From Sva-25 sp037385685 (lineage in GTDB: Bacteria > Pseudomonadota > Gammaproteobacteria > Chromatiales > Chromatiaceae), in NCBI GenBank assembly GCA_037385685.1, contig JARRMW010000003.1, forward strand, positions 1-64,000: a DNA stretch of 64,000 nt, given 5' to 3'. The notes beneath the pieces are model-generated. The model saw only the letters and a program-made list of their open reading frames with translations. It made no database searches and was not told where the DNA came from. Each line of letters opens with the position of its first letter. Position 1 is the stretch's first letter. This document shows, piece after piece, positions 16,408 through 24,958 of the stretch. A program made the translations under genes and the position numbers.

Positions 16408-17598
16408 CTATCGCTCCACCAGCGCCATTTTCTTGTTGTACCAGTTCATGAACAGCGAAATCAGCAAGCTGATCGTCAGGTAAACCATCATGGTCATGAA
16501 GATAATCTCGACGGCCTGTCCGGTCTGGTTCAGGGTCGTACCCGCGAAGACAGCAACCAGGTCCGGATACCCCACGGCCGCCGCGAGCGACGAGTTTTTC
16601 GTGAGGTTGAGATACTGGCTCGTCAGCTGCGGAATGATGACACGCATCGCCTGCGGAATGATAACGAGCTGCAGTGTTTTTCCGGGACGCAAGCCAAGTG
16701 CATAGGCAGCTTCCGTCTGGCCATGGCTGACCGCCTGGATGCCTGAGCGCACGATCTCGGCGATGAAGGCTGCTGTGTAGATCGAGAGCGCCAGCAACAA
16801 GGCGGCCAGTTCCGGGATGATGGTCATGCCGCCGCTGAAGTTGAAACCCTTGAGTTCCGGCAGAGTCCAGCTCAACGGCATCCCGGTGGCGACATAGGCA
16901 ATCAGAGGAAGTGCCACGAGAATTGCCAGTGACATCCAGAATGTATGGAACTGCTGACCGGTCTGTTCCTGACGCTTGTGGGCCCAGCGGACGAGAATCA
17001 CGACAGCAGTGATGGCAATGATGATCGCAGCCAGCACCCATAGAAATGCAGACTCGAACACCGGAGCCGGCATGTAGAAGCCTCGGCTGTTGAGGAAGAA
17101 TGCATCACCGAGATTGACACTCTGTCTCGGATGGGGCAGCAATGGCAACATGGCGAAATACCAGAAGAGTATCTGGAGCAGCAGCGGGATGTTGCGGAAA
17201 GTCTCGATGTAGACGGACGCAATTTTTGCGACGAGCCAGTTGTTCGAGAGCCGTGCGATTCCGATGACGAAACCGATGATGGTGGCAAGAATGATACCCA
17301 GGAAGGAGACCAGGATGGTGTTTAGCAGGCCGACAAGGAAAGTACGGCCGAAGGTATAGGTCTCGTCATAGGGAATCAGGCTCATGAGGATGCCGAAACC
17401 CGCTTCGTTGTTCAGAAAGTCGAAACCCGTGCTGATGCCACGCTTTTCGAGGTTATGCAGCGTATTGCTGAAGATGTAGGCAAAGAAAGCGAAGACCGCT
17501 GCGAGAACGATAACCTGGAAGATCAGTGCACGCTTGTCCGGATCGTTCCAGAATGGCGGCCTCGATGGCATGTCGTCTTGATTATCCATTGGCATCAA
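16408..17598 (-). CDS. aapQ: General L-amino-acid ABC transporter, permease AapQ
   Basis: Partner permease of AapM, 396 residues. It has a polar N-terminus (NDPDKRALIFQ), early helices, FRNIPLLLQILFWYF, a large insertion with WAHKRQEQTGQQFH typical of AapQ/BztB, and the EAA loop EIVRSGIQAVSHGQTEAAYALGL. The exact start among three nearby Met codons is uncertain; no clear Shine-Dalgarno site is seen. It is separated from aapJ by a strong hairpin. Confidence 0.92.
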   Translation of the reverse strand: MMPMDNQDDMPSRPPFWNDPDKRALIFQVIVLAAVFAFFAYIFSNTLHNLEKRGISTGFDFLNNEAGFGILMSLIPYDETYTFGRTFLVGLLNTILVSFLGIILATIIGFVIGIARLSNNWLVAKIASVYIETFRNIPLLLQILFWYFAMLPLLPHPRQSVNLGDAFFLNSRGFYMPAPVFESAFLWVLAAIIIAITAVVILVRWAHKRQEQTGQQFHTFWMSLAILVALPLIAYVATGMPLSWTLPELKGFNFSGGMTIIPELAALLLALSIYTAAFIAEIVRSGIQAVSHGQTEAAYALGLRPGKTLQLVIIPQAMRVIIPQLTSQYLNLTKNSSLAAAVGYPDLVAVFAGTTLNQTGQAVEIIFMTMMVYLTISLLISLFMNWYNKKMALVER

Positions 17599-17634
17599 CA
17601 GGATGAGCCCGGGGTTTTATGGTTATTGAAATAA

Positions 17635-17659
17635 GTCCGGCCTGCATGGCAGGCCGGAC
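17635..17659 (-). other. Intercistronic hairpin between aapJ and aapQ
   Basis: Perfect 11-base arms (GTCCGGCCTGC / GCAGGCCGGAC) with a three-base loop and no T-run. Such hairpins after binding-protein genes commonly stabilise the upstream message, allowing more AapJ than permease. The differential expression is inference. Confidence 0.75.
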
Positions 17660-17671
17660 CGGGAGTGTTGA

Positions 17672-18697
17672 TCAGCGGATCGGCGGAGCGTACTGGATGC
17701 CACCGTCTGTCCAGAGCGCATTCAGACCCCGCGCAATACCAAGCGCAGACCCTTTACCCACATTACGCTCGAACACCTCGGAATAGTTACCGACCTGCTT
17801 GACGATGTTGTAGGCCCAGTCATCGGAAAGGCCAAGCCCCTGTCCCTTGATGCCCTCGAGGCCTATCAGGCGACGGATATTCGGATCAGTCGAACTGCCC
17901 TTGAGCTCATCGATGTTTGCCGAGGTAATACCCAGCTCCTCTGCATTGAGCATCGCATTGAGAGACCAGCGAACGATCTTGAACCAGTCCTCGTCACCGT
18001 TACGTACAACTGGTCCAAGCGGTTCCTTGGAAACGACCTCGGGCAGAACCATGGCGCTGTCCGGCTTGGCCAGCTGGATGCGCAAAGCATAGAGTTGCGA
18101 CTGGTCCGAAGTCAGCACGTCACAACGGCCTGCCTCGAAAGCCTTGATGGTCTCCTCGGAACGGTCAAAGGTAATCGGGGTGTACTTCATCCCGTGACGC
18201 CTGAAGTAATCCGCAAGGTTCAGCTCGGTTGTCGTTCCGGCCTGGATACAGACCGCAGCTCCATCGAGTTCGGTCGCACTCTTCACACCCAGGTTTTTGC
18301 TGACCAGGAAGCCCTGACCGTCGTAGTAATTGACACCGGCAAAGTTGAGACCGAGGTTCGTATCGCGCGTCAGTGTCCAGGTGGTATTGCGAGACAACAT
18401 ATCGATCTCGCCTGATTGCAGCGCAGTAAAACGCTCCTTGGCAGTCAGCGGGGTAAACTTGACCTTGTTCGCATCACCAAACACAGCAGCCGCGACCGCG
18501 CGGCACATATCGACGTCAATACCCGTCCACTGTCCCTTGTCATTTGACTGGGAAAAACCAGCCAGACCGGTTGTCACGCCACACTGGACGTGTCCCTTCT
18601 TTTTCACTGCATCAAGCGTTGCTCCTGCATGTGAAGCCGTAGAAAAGGTCAGTGCCGCGACCAGGGCCGTGGCGGAAACAAGTAGTTTGTGATTCAT
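17672..18697 (-). CDS. aapJ: General L-amino-acid ABC transporter, substrate-binding protein AapJ
   Basis: Periplasmic binding protein for a broad set of L-amino acids. The 341-residue precursor has a signal peptide ending near ASHA-GATLDAV, then the SBP_bac_3 fold with KKGHVQCGVTTGLAGFS, GIDVDMCRAVAAAVFGD and RFTALQSGEIDMLSRNTTWTLTRD, which are the AapJ-specific motifs. It leads the operon; 18698-18973 upstream is the promoter region shared with the divergent MazG-like gene. Confidence 0.95.
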   Translation of the reverse strand: MNHKLLVSATALVAALTFSTASHAGATLDAVKKKGHVQCGVTTGLAGFSQSNDKGQWTGIDVDMCRAVAAAVFGDANKVKFTPLTAKERFTALQSGEIDMLSRNTTWTLTRDTNLGLNFAGVNYYDGQGFLVSKNLGVKSATELDGAAVCIQAGTTTELNLADYFRRHGMKYTPITFDRSEETIKAFEAGRCDVLTSDQSQLYALRIQLAKPDSAMVLPEVVSKEPLGPVVRNGDEDWFKIVRWSLNAMLNAEELGITSANIDELKGSSTDPNIRRLIGLEGIKGQGLGLSDDWAYNIVKQVGNYSEVFERNVGKGSALGIARGLNALWTDGGIQYAPPIR

Positions 18698-18973
18698 TGA
18701 TTACCCTCCCAAGGGGTGCTCTTATTCGAATTTCTATGGGGAATAGCAGACAGGCCGTAACTGTCTGATGCCTCATGGAGTATTACGCCATGCCCCACGG
18801 GCGTCAAGCCATGACAACAGAGCAGGCCATTTTTGTCGCAGACCAGACGCATTGTTCACCAGACTGGTGCATGAATAACACCGTATGCAACATCATCGTG
18901 CATCAGAGAGCTTTTGTTACCTGACATTCCAGTGTTTACAATGCGACTTTAGACTAGTGACGGCGACCGGCAG

Positions 18974-19336
18974 ATGCAGGACTCACTCGATACCCTCAAC
19001 CAGCGCCTCAAGGCATTCGCTCAGGAACGCGACTGGGAACAGTTTCATTCACCGAAGAATCTCTCCATGGCGCTCATCGCAGAAGCAGCAGAACTCGTCG
19101 AGCACTTTCAGTGGCTCAGCGAAGAGCAGAGCTACGAGCTGGATGATGCAAAGCGGGAAGCCGTGGCCCTGGAGATGGCCGATATCCTGATTTTCCTGAT
19201 CCGCTGTGCCGAACGTCTCGATATCGACCTTGTCCAGTCGGCCTGGAAGAAAATCGCGATCAACGAAATGCGCTACCCGGCAGACAGGGTACGCGGCAAC
19301 GCAAGGCGCGCGTCGGAATACGGAGAGAACCACTAA
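18974..19336 (+). CDS. MazG-like nucleotide pyrophosphohydrolase
   Basis: A 120-residue all-alpha NTP-PPase of the small RS21-C6/dCTPase-like group. The metal-binding pattern is visible as AEAAELVEHFQWLSEEQ and EMADILIFLIRCAERL. Such enzymes hydrolyse non-canonical or excess (d)NTPs as house-cleaning. Substrate cannot be read from sequence. The stop overlaps the djlA start by one base (TAATG), so they are coupled. Confidence 0.88.
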   Translation: MQDSLDTLNQRLKAFAQERDWEQFHSPKNLSMALIAEAAELVEHFQWLSEEQSYELDDAKREAVALEMADILIFLIRCAERLDIDLVQSAWKKIAINEMRYPADRVRGNARRASEYGENH

Positions 19337-20175
19337 TGGCCTGGTGGGGTAAACTGCTTGGTGGCACATTTGGTTTCATGCTCGGCGGACCACTCGGGGC
19401 CATTCTGGGTGCTGCACTGGGTCACCAGTACGACAAGGGAATGAAGGCATTGCCTGGCAGTGGGCAGCGAGAGGTTCCACCTGATCAGCAGGAACTCAAC
19501 CAGACAGCTTTCTTCACGGCAACCTTTGCTGTCATGGGTCATATCGCAAAGGCTGACGGTGTTGTATCACGGGAAGAAATCCGCTTTGCAGAGGCCGTGA
19601 TGCAGCAGATGGACCTGACACAGGAACAGCGTCAAACAGCCATGAATCTGTTCCGCGAAGGCAAAAAACAGGATTTCAGCCTCGACGCAGTACTCGACCA
19701 GTTTCATTCCCGCATCGGGAGACAGCGCAACCTGATTCGCATGTTCATGGAAATACAGGTCCAGGCGGCTTATGGCGACGGGAAAAAGCACGCAGCCGAA
19801 CACCGGATCCTGGAGTCGATCAGCAAGCGTCTCGGCATCTCATCCATGGAACTCAGGATGATCGAGCAGATGGTTCTCGCCTCCATGCATTTCCAGCAGC
19901 ATGAACAGCAACAGCGTCATGGCAGCCGCGAGCGAGCACGCCCCGCAGATGCCGGGATCGGCTCACTGTCCGATGCCTATGCCATGCTGGAAATCGAAAA
20001 GTCAGCGAGTGACAGCGAAGTCAAAAAAGCCTATCGCCGGATGCTCAGTCGTCACCATCCGGACAAGCTCGCCTCGAAAGGCCTCCCCGAGGAGATGATG
20101 AAAATAGCGGCAGAGAAGACGCACAGGATCAAGCAGGCCTACGACCTGGTCAAGCAGTCGCGCGGCATGCGTTAG
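19336..20175 (+). CDS. djlA: DnaJ-like membrane co-chaperone DjlA
   Basis: Type III J protein that works with DnaK at the inner membrane. The N-terminus (WGKLLGGTFGFMLGGPLGAILGAALGHQYD) is the Gly-rich single membrane helix, followed by a TerB-like domain (about 45-190) and a C-terminal J domain with YRRMLSRHHPDKL holding the HPD motif. The linker has a Gln-rich stretch (FQQHEQQQRH). 279 residues, near the E. coli 271. Confidence 0.93.
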   Translation: MAWWGKLLGGTFGFMLGGPLGAILGAALGHQYDKGMKALPGSGQREVPPDQQELNQTAFFTATFAVMGHIAKADGVVSREEIRFAEAVMQQMDLTQEQRQTAMNLFREGKKQDFSLDAVLDQFHSRIGRQRNLIRMFMEIQVQAAYGDGKKHAAEHRILESISKRLGISSMELRMIEQMVLASMHFQQHEQQQRHGSRERARPADAGIGSLSDAYAMLEIEKSASDSEVKKAYRRMLSRHHPDKLASKGLPEEMMKIAAEKTHRIKQAYDLVKQSRGMR

Positions 20176-20221
20176 CGACGACTGCCTGCATACGTCATCT
20201 TCCACCCTTTCCCTTCAGTGA

Positions 20222-20239
20222 GCCGGGCTTGCGCCCGGC
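20222..20239. other. Short GC-rich hairpin between convergent djlA and the DsrC-like gene
   Basis: GCCGGGC / GCCCGGC arms with a four-base loop, no T-run on either strand. It could help end transcription but is not a classical terminator. Confidence 0.4.
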
Positions 20240-20259
20240 AAGATGTCACGACTTCTCGC

Positions 20260-20607
20260 CTAGGGTGAATGACAGTAGTGGCGTGGCAACCCTGCCAGCT
20301 GACAGGCCTGCTTGCACCCTCCGTTCGGGAAGATCGCCCTCAGGTCTTTCTGCCGGCATTTCAATGAACCGGTAATTTTCTCGCCACATGCAGAGATGAT
20401 CTGCTTGGGTGATGGCGGTGTCTCGAATTTACCGAAATATTCGCGCATGAACTCGATGACGTCCCAGTGACAGTCCGTAAGTTCGAGTCCCTGCTCCTCT
20501 GCAATTGCCATCGCCACGTCCCTGTTCCAGCTGTGAAAGTCCGAGAGAAATCCCTCACGGTTAAACTCAAGATCGACGCCCTTTACCTGCATCGTAGTCA
20601 TTGTCAT
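20260..20607 (-). CDS. TusE/DsrC/DsvC family sulfur-relay protein
   Basis: A 115-residue DsrC-fold protein. Family motifs are FNREGFLSDFHSWNRDVA, ELTDCHWDVIEFMREYF and PPSPKQI. DsrC proteins carry sulfur as persulfide or trisulfide on C-terminal cysteines. Here the end reads GGCKQACQLAGLPRHYCHSP, giving C98, C102 and C112. The last two are ten residues apart rather than the usual eleven, and three residues follow the last Cys where canonical DsrC has one. It is thus a divergent member rather than clear DsrC or TusE. An AGGAGG lies just before the ATG. An exported rhodanese gene lies upstream on the same strand. Confidence 0.85.
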   Translation of the reverse strand: MTMTTMQVKGVDLEFNREGFLSDFHSWNRDVAMAIAEEQGLELTDCHWDVIEFMREYFGKFETPPSPKQIISACGEKITGSLKCRQKDLRAIFPNGGCKQACQLAGLPRHYCHSP

Positions 20608-20858
20608 GGTCCTCCTCTGGTTATTGCAATGACCACTGTCCTGTTTCCGGAAAACCGCTTGTTGTTGAATTCTGCTTCCCTGCTTCCTGAGAAATTGACA
20701 ATAGTCAATCCAACCTTAGACAAAGCAGGGAAATACGTCAGGGCGAGCCAGAAAACCAATGATTTCGGTCACTCAAATGGCGCAAAAACACAGGCTGGCA
20801 GTGAATCCTGCCTGTCTGGCACACCTGATGCCAGCAGATGGCCGGGATGCCGGTCGTC

Positions 20859-21476
20859 TCAGGGCTCGAAATTGAAATACATCTTTGAAGACGGCAACCT
20901 GTAGCCCCAGGGAAGCGCAGCATTTTTCCATCCATTGACGACGCGCTGCCCGCTGAAATAGCCATCGGACGCCCTGATGCCCTCGAACCCCTCGTAGAGG
21001 TTGTAAACACGGCTGTACCCGGCCTTGTGCAGCGCCTTGGCTGCTGCTGTCGAACGTTTTCCTGCAGCGCACATCACGATGACAGGTGCTGACTTGTCGA
21101 GTCCCCGGGATTCAACAAGCTTGTCCACGGCCCTGGAAAAATCTGCATTACGGACTTTTTTGAACTGCCCGACCTGCGGATCCTTGCTGTCAGCTTTCCA
21201 CTCGTAGCTGCCGGGCTGGAACATGACCGGGATATTGGCATCGGCATACTCGGTAAAACCGACATATTGCACTTCGGCCCGCGTGCGTACATCGATAAAG
21301 AGAACACCTTGCGGATCCCGCTGCTTCATCTGCCAGGCCTCTGCCGGCGTCAGGTAGAGACCGAATGGCGTATGGAAACACTTGTCCACGAATGCGGAAT
21401 CGATTGCACTTCCCTGGACAGGCAGCATAAGCAATGACAAGACAAGCAGTAACTTCAATTGCTGGAATCTGAACAT
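20859..21476 (-). CDS. Exported rhodanese-like protein
   Basis: A 205-residue precursor with a signal peptide (LKLLLVLSLLMLPVQGSA) and one rhodanese domain. The active-site loop is CAAGKRS with C136, and the CH2 motifs are FIDVRTRAEVQYVG and YNLYEGFEG. The domain would lie in the periplasm. Rhodaneses move sulfane sulfur, and next to a DsrC-family protein this suggests sulfur handling, though quinone-linked or thiol roles are possible. A C-terminal extension with NGWKNAALPWGY is typical of the PQQ-dependent/periplasmic rhodanese group. Confidence 0.88.
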   Translation of the reverse strand: MFRFQQLKLLLVLSLLMLPVQGSAIDSAFVDKCFHTPFGLYLTPAEAWQMKQRDPQGVLFIDVRTRAEVQYVGFTEYADANIPVMFQPGSYEWKADSKDPQVGQFKKVRNADFSRAVDKLVESRGLDKSAPVIVMCAAGKRSTAAAKALHKAGYSRVYNLYEGFEGIRASDGYFSGQRVVNGWKNAALPWGYRLPSSKMYFNFEP

Positions 21477-21560
21477 CCTATTACCCTCCCATCGTCAGTT
21501 GAACCCATCCCTGATTTCATTGTCGTCAAACAAACGCCCTTGTGACAGTGATATTGATCA

Positions 21561-22238
21561 ATGCCGAACTATCCGATCCTGCACTTGCTGATATTGCTAC
21601 TGCTGTCACCGGCGCTGCCAGCCGCACCGGCAATGGTCAGTTCACTGTCACCCAGGGAGATCAGCGAATACGAATCCCTGCCTGAAGTCATTCGAAAGCT
21701 TATCCGTGAGTCACTCGCTCTGACCAGACAGAACCTGACCTGTGTGTATGGTTCAAATACGCCAAAGCGCGGAGGCATGGATTGCTCAGGCACGGTGCAA
21801 TACATCCTGAAAAGCCAGAATCTGCACGATACGCCACGACAGGCAGACCAGATCCATGACTGGTCCATGCGATCCGGCACGCTGCGCGAGGTCACGGCAC
21901 ATTCACCTGATTCGTATGAGTACGACGACCTCAGGCCAGGCGACCTGCTATTCTGGAGCGGCACCTACGGAATCAACCGGGCAATCACGCATGTGATGAT
22001 CTATCTCGGAACCCACCGGGAGAGTGGCAAGCCGGTCATGGTGGGCGCCAGCGACGGGCGGAGCTACAATGGAAAGAAACGCCGCGGTGTCAGCATCTTC
22101 GATTTCCGGTTGCCACGTCCTGACAGCAAGGCGAAATTTGTCGGCTATGCTTCCATTCCGGGCCTCGTGGACAACCCGAATGGAAACCACAGGAGTGAGA
22201 GAGATGATACAAACGATGGAACTGCGCTGGTTTTTTGA
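21561..22238 (+). CDS. NlpC/P60 (C40) family peptidase
   Basis: Probable secreted cell-wall endopeptidase, 225 residues. A signal peptide (ILHLLILLLLSPALPAAPA) precedes a mature region with the catalytic Cys in GGMDCSGTVQY (C75) and a His in RAITHVMIYLG (H144), after the conserved RPGDLLFW. The order Cys then GDLLF then His is that of the C40 family. It overlaps the next gene by 35 bases. Cleavage specificity is unknown. Confidence 0.85.
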   Translation: MPNYPILHLLILLLLSPALPAAPAMVSSLSPREISEYESLPEVIRKLIRESLALTRQNLTCVYGSNTPKRGGMDCSGTVQYILKSQNLHDTPRQADQIHDWSMRSGTLREVTAHSPDSYEYDDLRPGDLLFWSGTYGINRAITHVMIYLGTHRESGKPVMVGASDGRSYNGKKRRGVSIFDFRLPRPDSKAKFVGYASIPGLVDNPNGNHRSERDDTNDGTALVF

Positions 22239-22797
22239 GCAGCCACCTTTCGCCGTCGCCGATTTTTTCCCGCAGGATCTCACCCCCCAATACCGGGTTG
22301 AATATCATTACCCCGGTATCACCGATGGAACGGTTATCAGGCTACGCTCCACGAAAAGCATCGAGACCTGCCTGCGTAATAGTGTTGCAGGCACCCTGCA
22401 CTGGGACGGTGCCAGCGGCCAGCCTGAATCCTGGAGTAGATGGAAGAGCCCGCTGGACAGCCTGCAGCTCCCGCACAATGAACTTCTCGAGAGCAATGGC
22501 TGGCTTAAAATCACCAGGCATCAGCATGTACGCGTGTTCGGCATCCATGACAACCGGCTGACAGAGTATTCTCTCGCGGTCGACAGACTGGAGAGCGGCT
22601 GCCTCTTCCTGATGAATCTGTTACAGGTCGAAAACAAGGATTACTGGAATATCGCCTTCAAGGCATTCGGAACTCCCGACCAGTTGATGTATAACCTGCG
22701 CAAGACGGCAGACCGTCTCTTTCAGGAGCTGCCGAAGCAAGGCTTCAGCATCGACAACAGCTTCGGCTATGCGCACTGGTTACAGCGCTTCCGTTAA
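22204..22797 (+). CDS. Conserved-looking protein of unknown function
   Basis: A 197-residue protein starting at ATG 22204 (MIQTMELRWFFEQ) after AGGAG; the frame extends upstream inside the peptidase gene without a ribosome site. I do not recognise it. It is soluble, with many aromatics and charged beta-like segments: VEYHYPGITDGTVIRLRSTKSIE, a WDGASGQPESWSRW loop, RHQHVRVF, and a helical C-terminus TPDQLMYNLRKTADRLF. The pattern of paired strands with basic residues faintly recalls CYTH-type folds, but the CYTH ExExK motif is absent. Coupled to the NlpC/P60 gene by overlap. Confidence 0.7.
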   Translation: MIQTMELRWFFEQPPFAVADFFPQDLTPQYRVEYHYPGITDGTVIRLRSTKSIETCLRNSVAGTLHWDGASGQPESWSRWKSPLDSLQLPHNELLESNGWLKITRHQHVRVFGIHDNRLTEYSLAVDRLESGCLFLMNLLQVENKDYWNIAFKAFGTPDQLMYNLRKTADRLFQELPKQGFSIDNSFGYAHWLQRFR

Positions 22798-22871
22798 ATG
22801 CCGTTTGCAGATCGGGATGACTCTCTGCCATGCTCGACCTCATAACAGTCGAATAGCCCGGAGTCTGATCA

Positions 22872-23237
22872 ATGCCTAACAACGTTCTCGGTGAACCACT
22901 TGAACCCTGCTCGATGGAGCCACTGACAGGATGGACCAGGAATGGCTCATGCGAAACAGGTGAGCAGGATATGGGCTCCCACACAGTCTGCGTCCGCGTG
23001 ACCGATGCATTCCTGGATTTCAGCATACAGCAGGGTAACGATCTGAGTACGCCAATGCCCGAGTATGGTTTCCCGGGCCTCAGGGCCGGCGATCGCTGGT
23101 GTGTCTGCGCCGCGCGCTGGAAAGAGGCTTTCGAAGCCGGTTGTGCCCCCCGGGTCATGATGCGCTCTACTCATGAAAAAGCACTCGAGACCGTTCCTTT
23201 CGAGGACCTCAAGACCCATGCAATCGACCTGAACTGA
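22872..23237 (+). CDS. DUF2237 family protein
   Basis: A 121-residue protein with the DUF2237 signature: NVLGEPLEPCSMEPLTGW at the N-terminus, then GSHTVCVRVTDAFLDFS, GNDLSTPMPEYGFPGL and GDRWCVCAARWKEAF. Several conserved cysteines (in CSME, VCVR and WCVC) suggest metal or redox function, but none is established. Followed nine bases later by a small coiled-coil gene. Confidence 0.9.
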   Translation: MPNNVLGEPLEPCSMEPLTGWTRNGSCETGEQDMGSHTVCVRVTDAFLDFSIQQGNDLSTPMPEYGFPGLRAGDRWCVCAARWKEAFEAGCAPRVMMRSTHEKALETVPFEDLKTHAIDLN

Positions 23238-23246
23238 AATGACGCT

Positions 23247-23426
23247 ATGCGTGATCAGGCAAAAATAGACAAGCTGAAATCCAGGATTCACTCACTTGAG
23301 CACCAGTCACTGGAACTGCAAAAACAACTCAAGGGTGTGAACGAGATCCTCCACGGACTGCTCGATAAAACAAGTGACATGAAACGCCCGGAGATACAGA
23401 AACCTGACCGGGATAAACTCTCATAG
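23247..23426 (+). CDS. Small coiled-coil protein
   Basis: A 59-residue frame, MRDQAKIDKLKSRIHSLE onwards, with a continuous heptad pattern up to about residue 42 and a charged tail ending DRDKLS. No family recognised; it resembles SlyX in size and coiled-coil character only. It lies nine bases after DUF2237 and nine before the flavodoxin gene, so it is probably part of that operon. Confidence 0.6.
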   Translation: MRDQAKIDKLKSRIHSLEHQSLELQKQLKGVNEILHGLLDKTSDMKRPEIQKPDRDKLS

Positions 23427-23435
23427 AACCTCACC

Positions 23436-23981
23436 ATGCGCATCCTGATCGCCTACGCCAGTCTCGAGGGACAAAGCGAAAAAATCGCACACAGGATCGC
23501 CGACACGCTTGAGCATGACGGCGCGAACACTCTCCTTGTGAACACCCGGAAGCACAGGGATGCTTCCTGGCCTGAAGGATGCAATGGATTGATAGCGGGC
23601 GGCCCCCTTCATCGTGAACACCACCCGCAGGAACTCGCTCAGTGGCTCACGGATCATCGCAGTGACTGGGCCGGACTCCCAGCCGCCTTTTACTCGGTAA
23701 GCCTTTCGGCTGCATCGGACCGGCAACAGGATCAGGATGATGCACAACGCGTGATGTCGCAGTTCCTGGACGGGGTCGGTATGCATCCCGACATCACAGC
23801 CACGATTGCTGGCGCATTGAAATACAGTCGCTATGGCTTCTTCAAGAAGCGCATCATGCGCAACATCGTGAAGAAGTCCGGTGGCAAGGAGCTCGACATG
23901 TCCAGGGATTACGAGTACACGAACTGGGATCAAGTCGAGGCATTCGCGAGAGAGTTCCTTGCTCTAGTTTCCCGAAAGTGA
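23436..23981 (+). CDS. Flavodoxin-domain protein, HemG-like
   Basis: A 181-residue flavodoxin-fold protein related to menaquinone-dependent protoporphyrinogen oxidase (HemG). The FMN phosphate loop is YASLEGQSEKIAHRI (residues 7-21); the second motif GLIAGGPLHREHH and the third PAAFYSVSLSA are in HemG-like places, and the C-terminal YSRYGFFKKRIMRNIVKKSGG is typical of HemG. It may act in haem synthesis or be a general flavodoxin. Which is not decidable here. Confidence 0.78.
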   Translation: MRILIAYASLEGQSEKIAHRIADTLEHDGANTLLVNTRKHRDASWPEGCNGLIAGGPLHREHHPQELAQWLTDHRSDWAGLPAAFYSVSLSAASDRQQDQDDAQRVMSQFLDGVGMHPDITATIAGALKYSRYGFFKKRIMRNIVKKSGGKELDMSRDYEYTNWDQVEAFAREFLALVSRK

Positions 23982-24338
23982 TTGTTGATGCGTGTCATGC
24001 AGGGATCCGCGCAGCAACACAGGGGATATCAGACAGCATGGCTGCCCGGCCATGTTGGAAGCGCTATTTCACTCGACTGCGCCTTCGTCTTTGAAATTGT
24101 TACCCGGATTCCTTCAGAAGCCGCGGTATCACGACGATTGAGCTATTGCGGCTGACTCCCTCTGCGCACCCGGTCCGGGCATGCGAACTCTATTCTTCTG
24201 CTGTTTCCTTACAGGCGATGATGTCTGTATACAATCAAATAACACCGCACTGCAATTCATAATCATCAACGCATGCAATAAAAAAAGATCTGTTGCTGTT
24301 ACAGTAAAGTTCACAGCAACTCACAGAATACCTGCGCC
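23982..24338. other. Intergenic region before the NUDIX gene
   Basis: 357 bases with no convincing gene. The right part is AT-rich (around 24230-24310) and may hold the NUDIX promoter; no terminator, RNA or repeat was recognised. Confidence 0.5.
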
Positions 24339-24902
24339 ATGTCTGCGAACAGCATCACTCCCTGGAATATTCTCGGTTCGAAAAAAGGCCCCGACCTCAA
24401 GCTCTTCAGCTCCCGTTTTGACCGCGTCGAAAACCCGAGAAACGGTATGCACATGGAGGCGGTCGTGATCGAGTCGCAGGACTGGGTCAATGTTGTCGCA
24501 CTCACACCCGGGAAGAAGATTATTCTCGTCGAGCAGTACAGGTTCGGTACCGGCAAGGTGTCGCTCGAAGTCCCTGCCGGCGTGGTCGACCCTGGAGAGT
24601 CGCCCGTCGAGACTGCCAGGCGTGAACTGCTCGAAGAAACCGGATACCGCTCGGATCACTGGAAACCGGTTGGCAGGGTCGAATCGAACCCTGCGTTCAT
24701 GAATAACGAATGCCACTTCTGGCTGGCCACCGACGCCATCAGGACGGGCAGGCAATCACTCGATGAAGGAGAAGATATCGCGGTTGTCGAACTGGCGCTC
24801 GATGAACTCCACAGCGCAATCGAACGGGGCGAGATGCGAAATTCGCTGAGCCTCCTGGCTCTTGCACGAGTCTTCGATATGCGAGGTGGCGAATGGCAAT
24901 GA
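24339..24902 (+). CDS. NUDIX hydrolase, ADP-ribose pyrophosphatase-like
   Basis: Hydrolyses nucleoside diphosphates linked to another moiety. The 187-residue protein has a perfect Nudix box, G(x5)E(x7)REUxEExGU, in GVVDPGESPVETARRELLEETGY (about 88-110). The upstream VVIESQDWVNVVALTPGKKIILVEQYRFG and downstream NPAFMNNECHFW match the ADP-ribose/ADP-sugar group. No neighbour narrows the substrate. Confidence 0.88.
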   Translation: MSANSITPWNILGSKKGPDLKLFSSRFDRVENPRNGMHMEAVVIESQDWVNVVALTPGKKIILVEQYRFGTGKVSLEVPAGVVDPGESPVETARRELLEETGYRSDHWKPVGRVESNPAFMNNECHFWLATDAIRTGRQSLDEGEDIAVVELALDELHSAIERGEMRNSLSLLALARVFDMRGGEWQ

Positions 24903-24958
24903 CGCGACATGCTGGCAAGCAGAATCTGAATGCGCGCTCATGAGGAACTCTTTGTCGC

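Noticed and set aside
15555..16451. 298-residue plus-strand frame across aapM
   Set aside because: Antisense shadow of a permease; composition rich in Gln and Arg typical of reversed hydrophobic codons.
20222..20239. Hairpin as a terminator for djlA and the DsrC-like gene
   Set aside because: No T-run on either strand; kept only as a structural note.
22090..22308. Minus-strand frame over the NlpC/P60 and unknown genes
   Set aside because: Shadow of both plus-strand genes.
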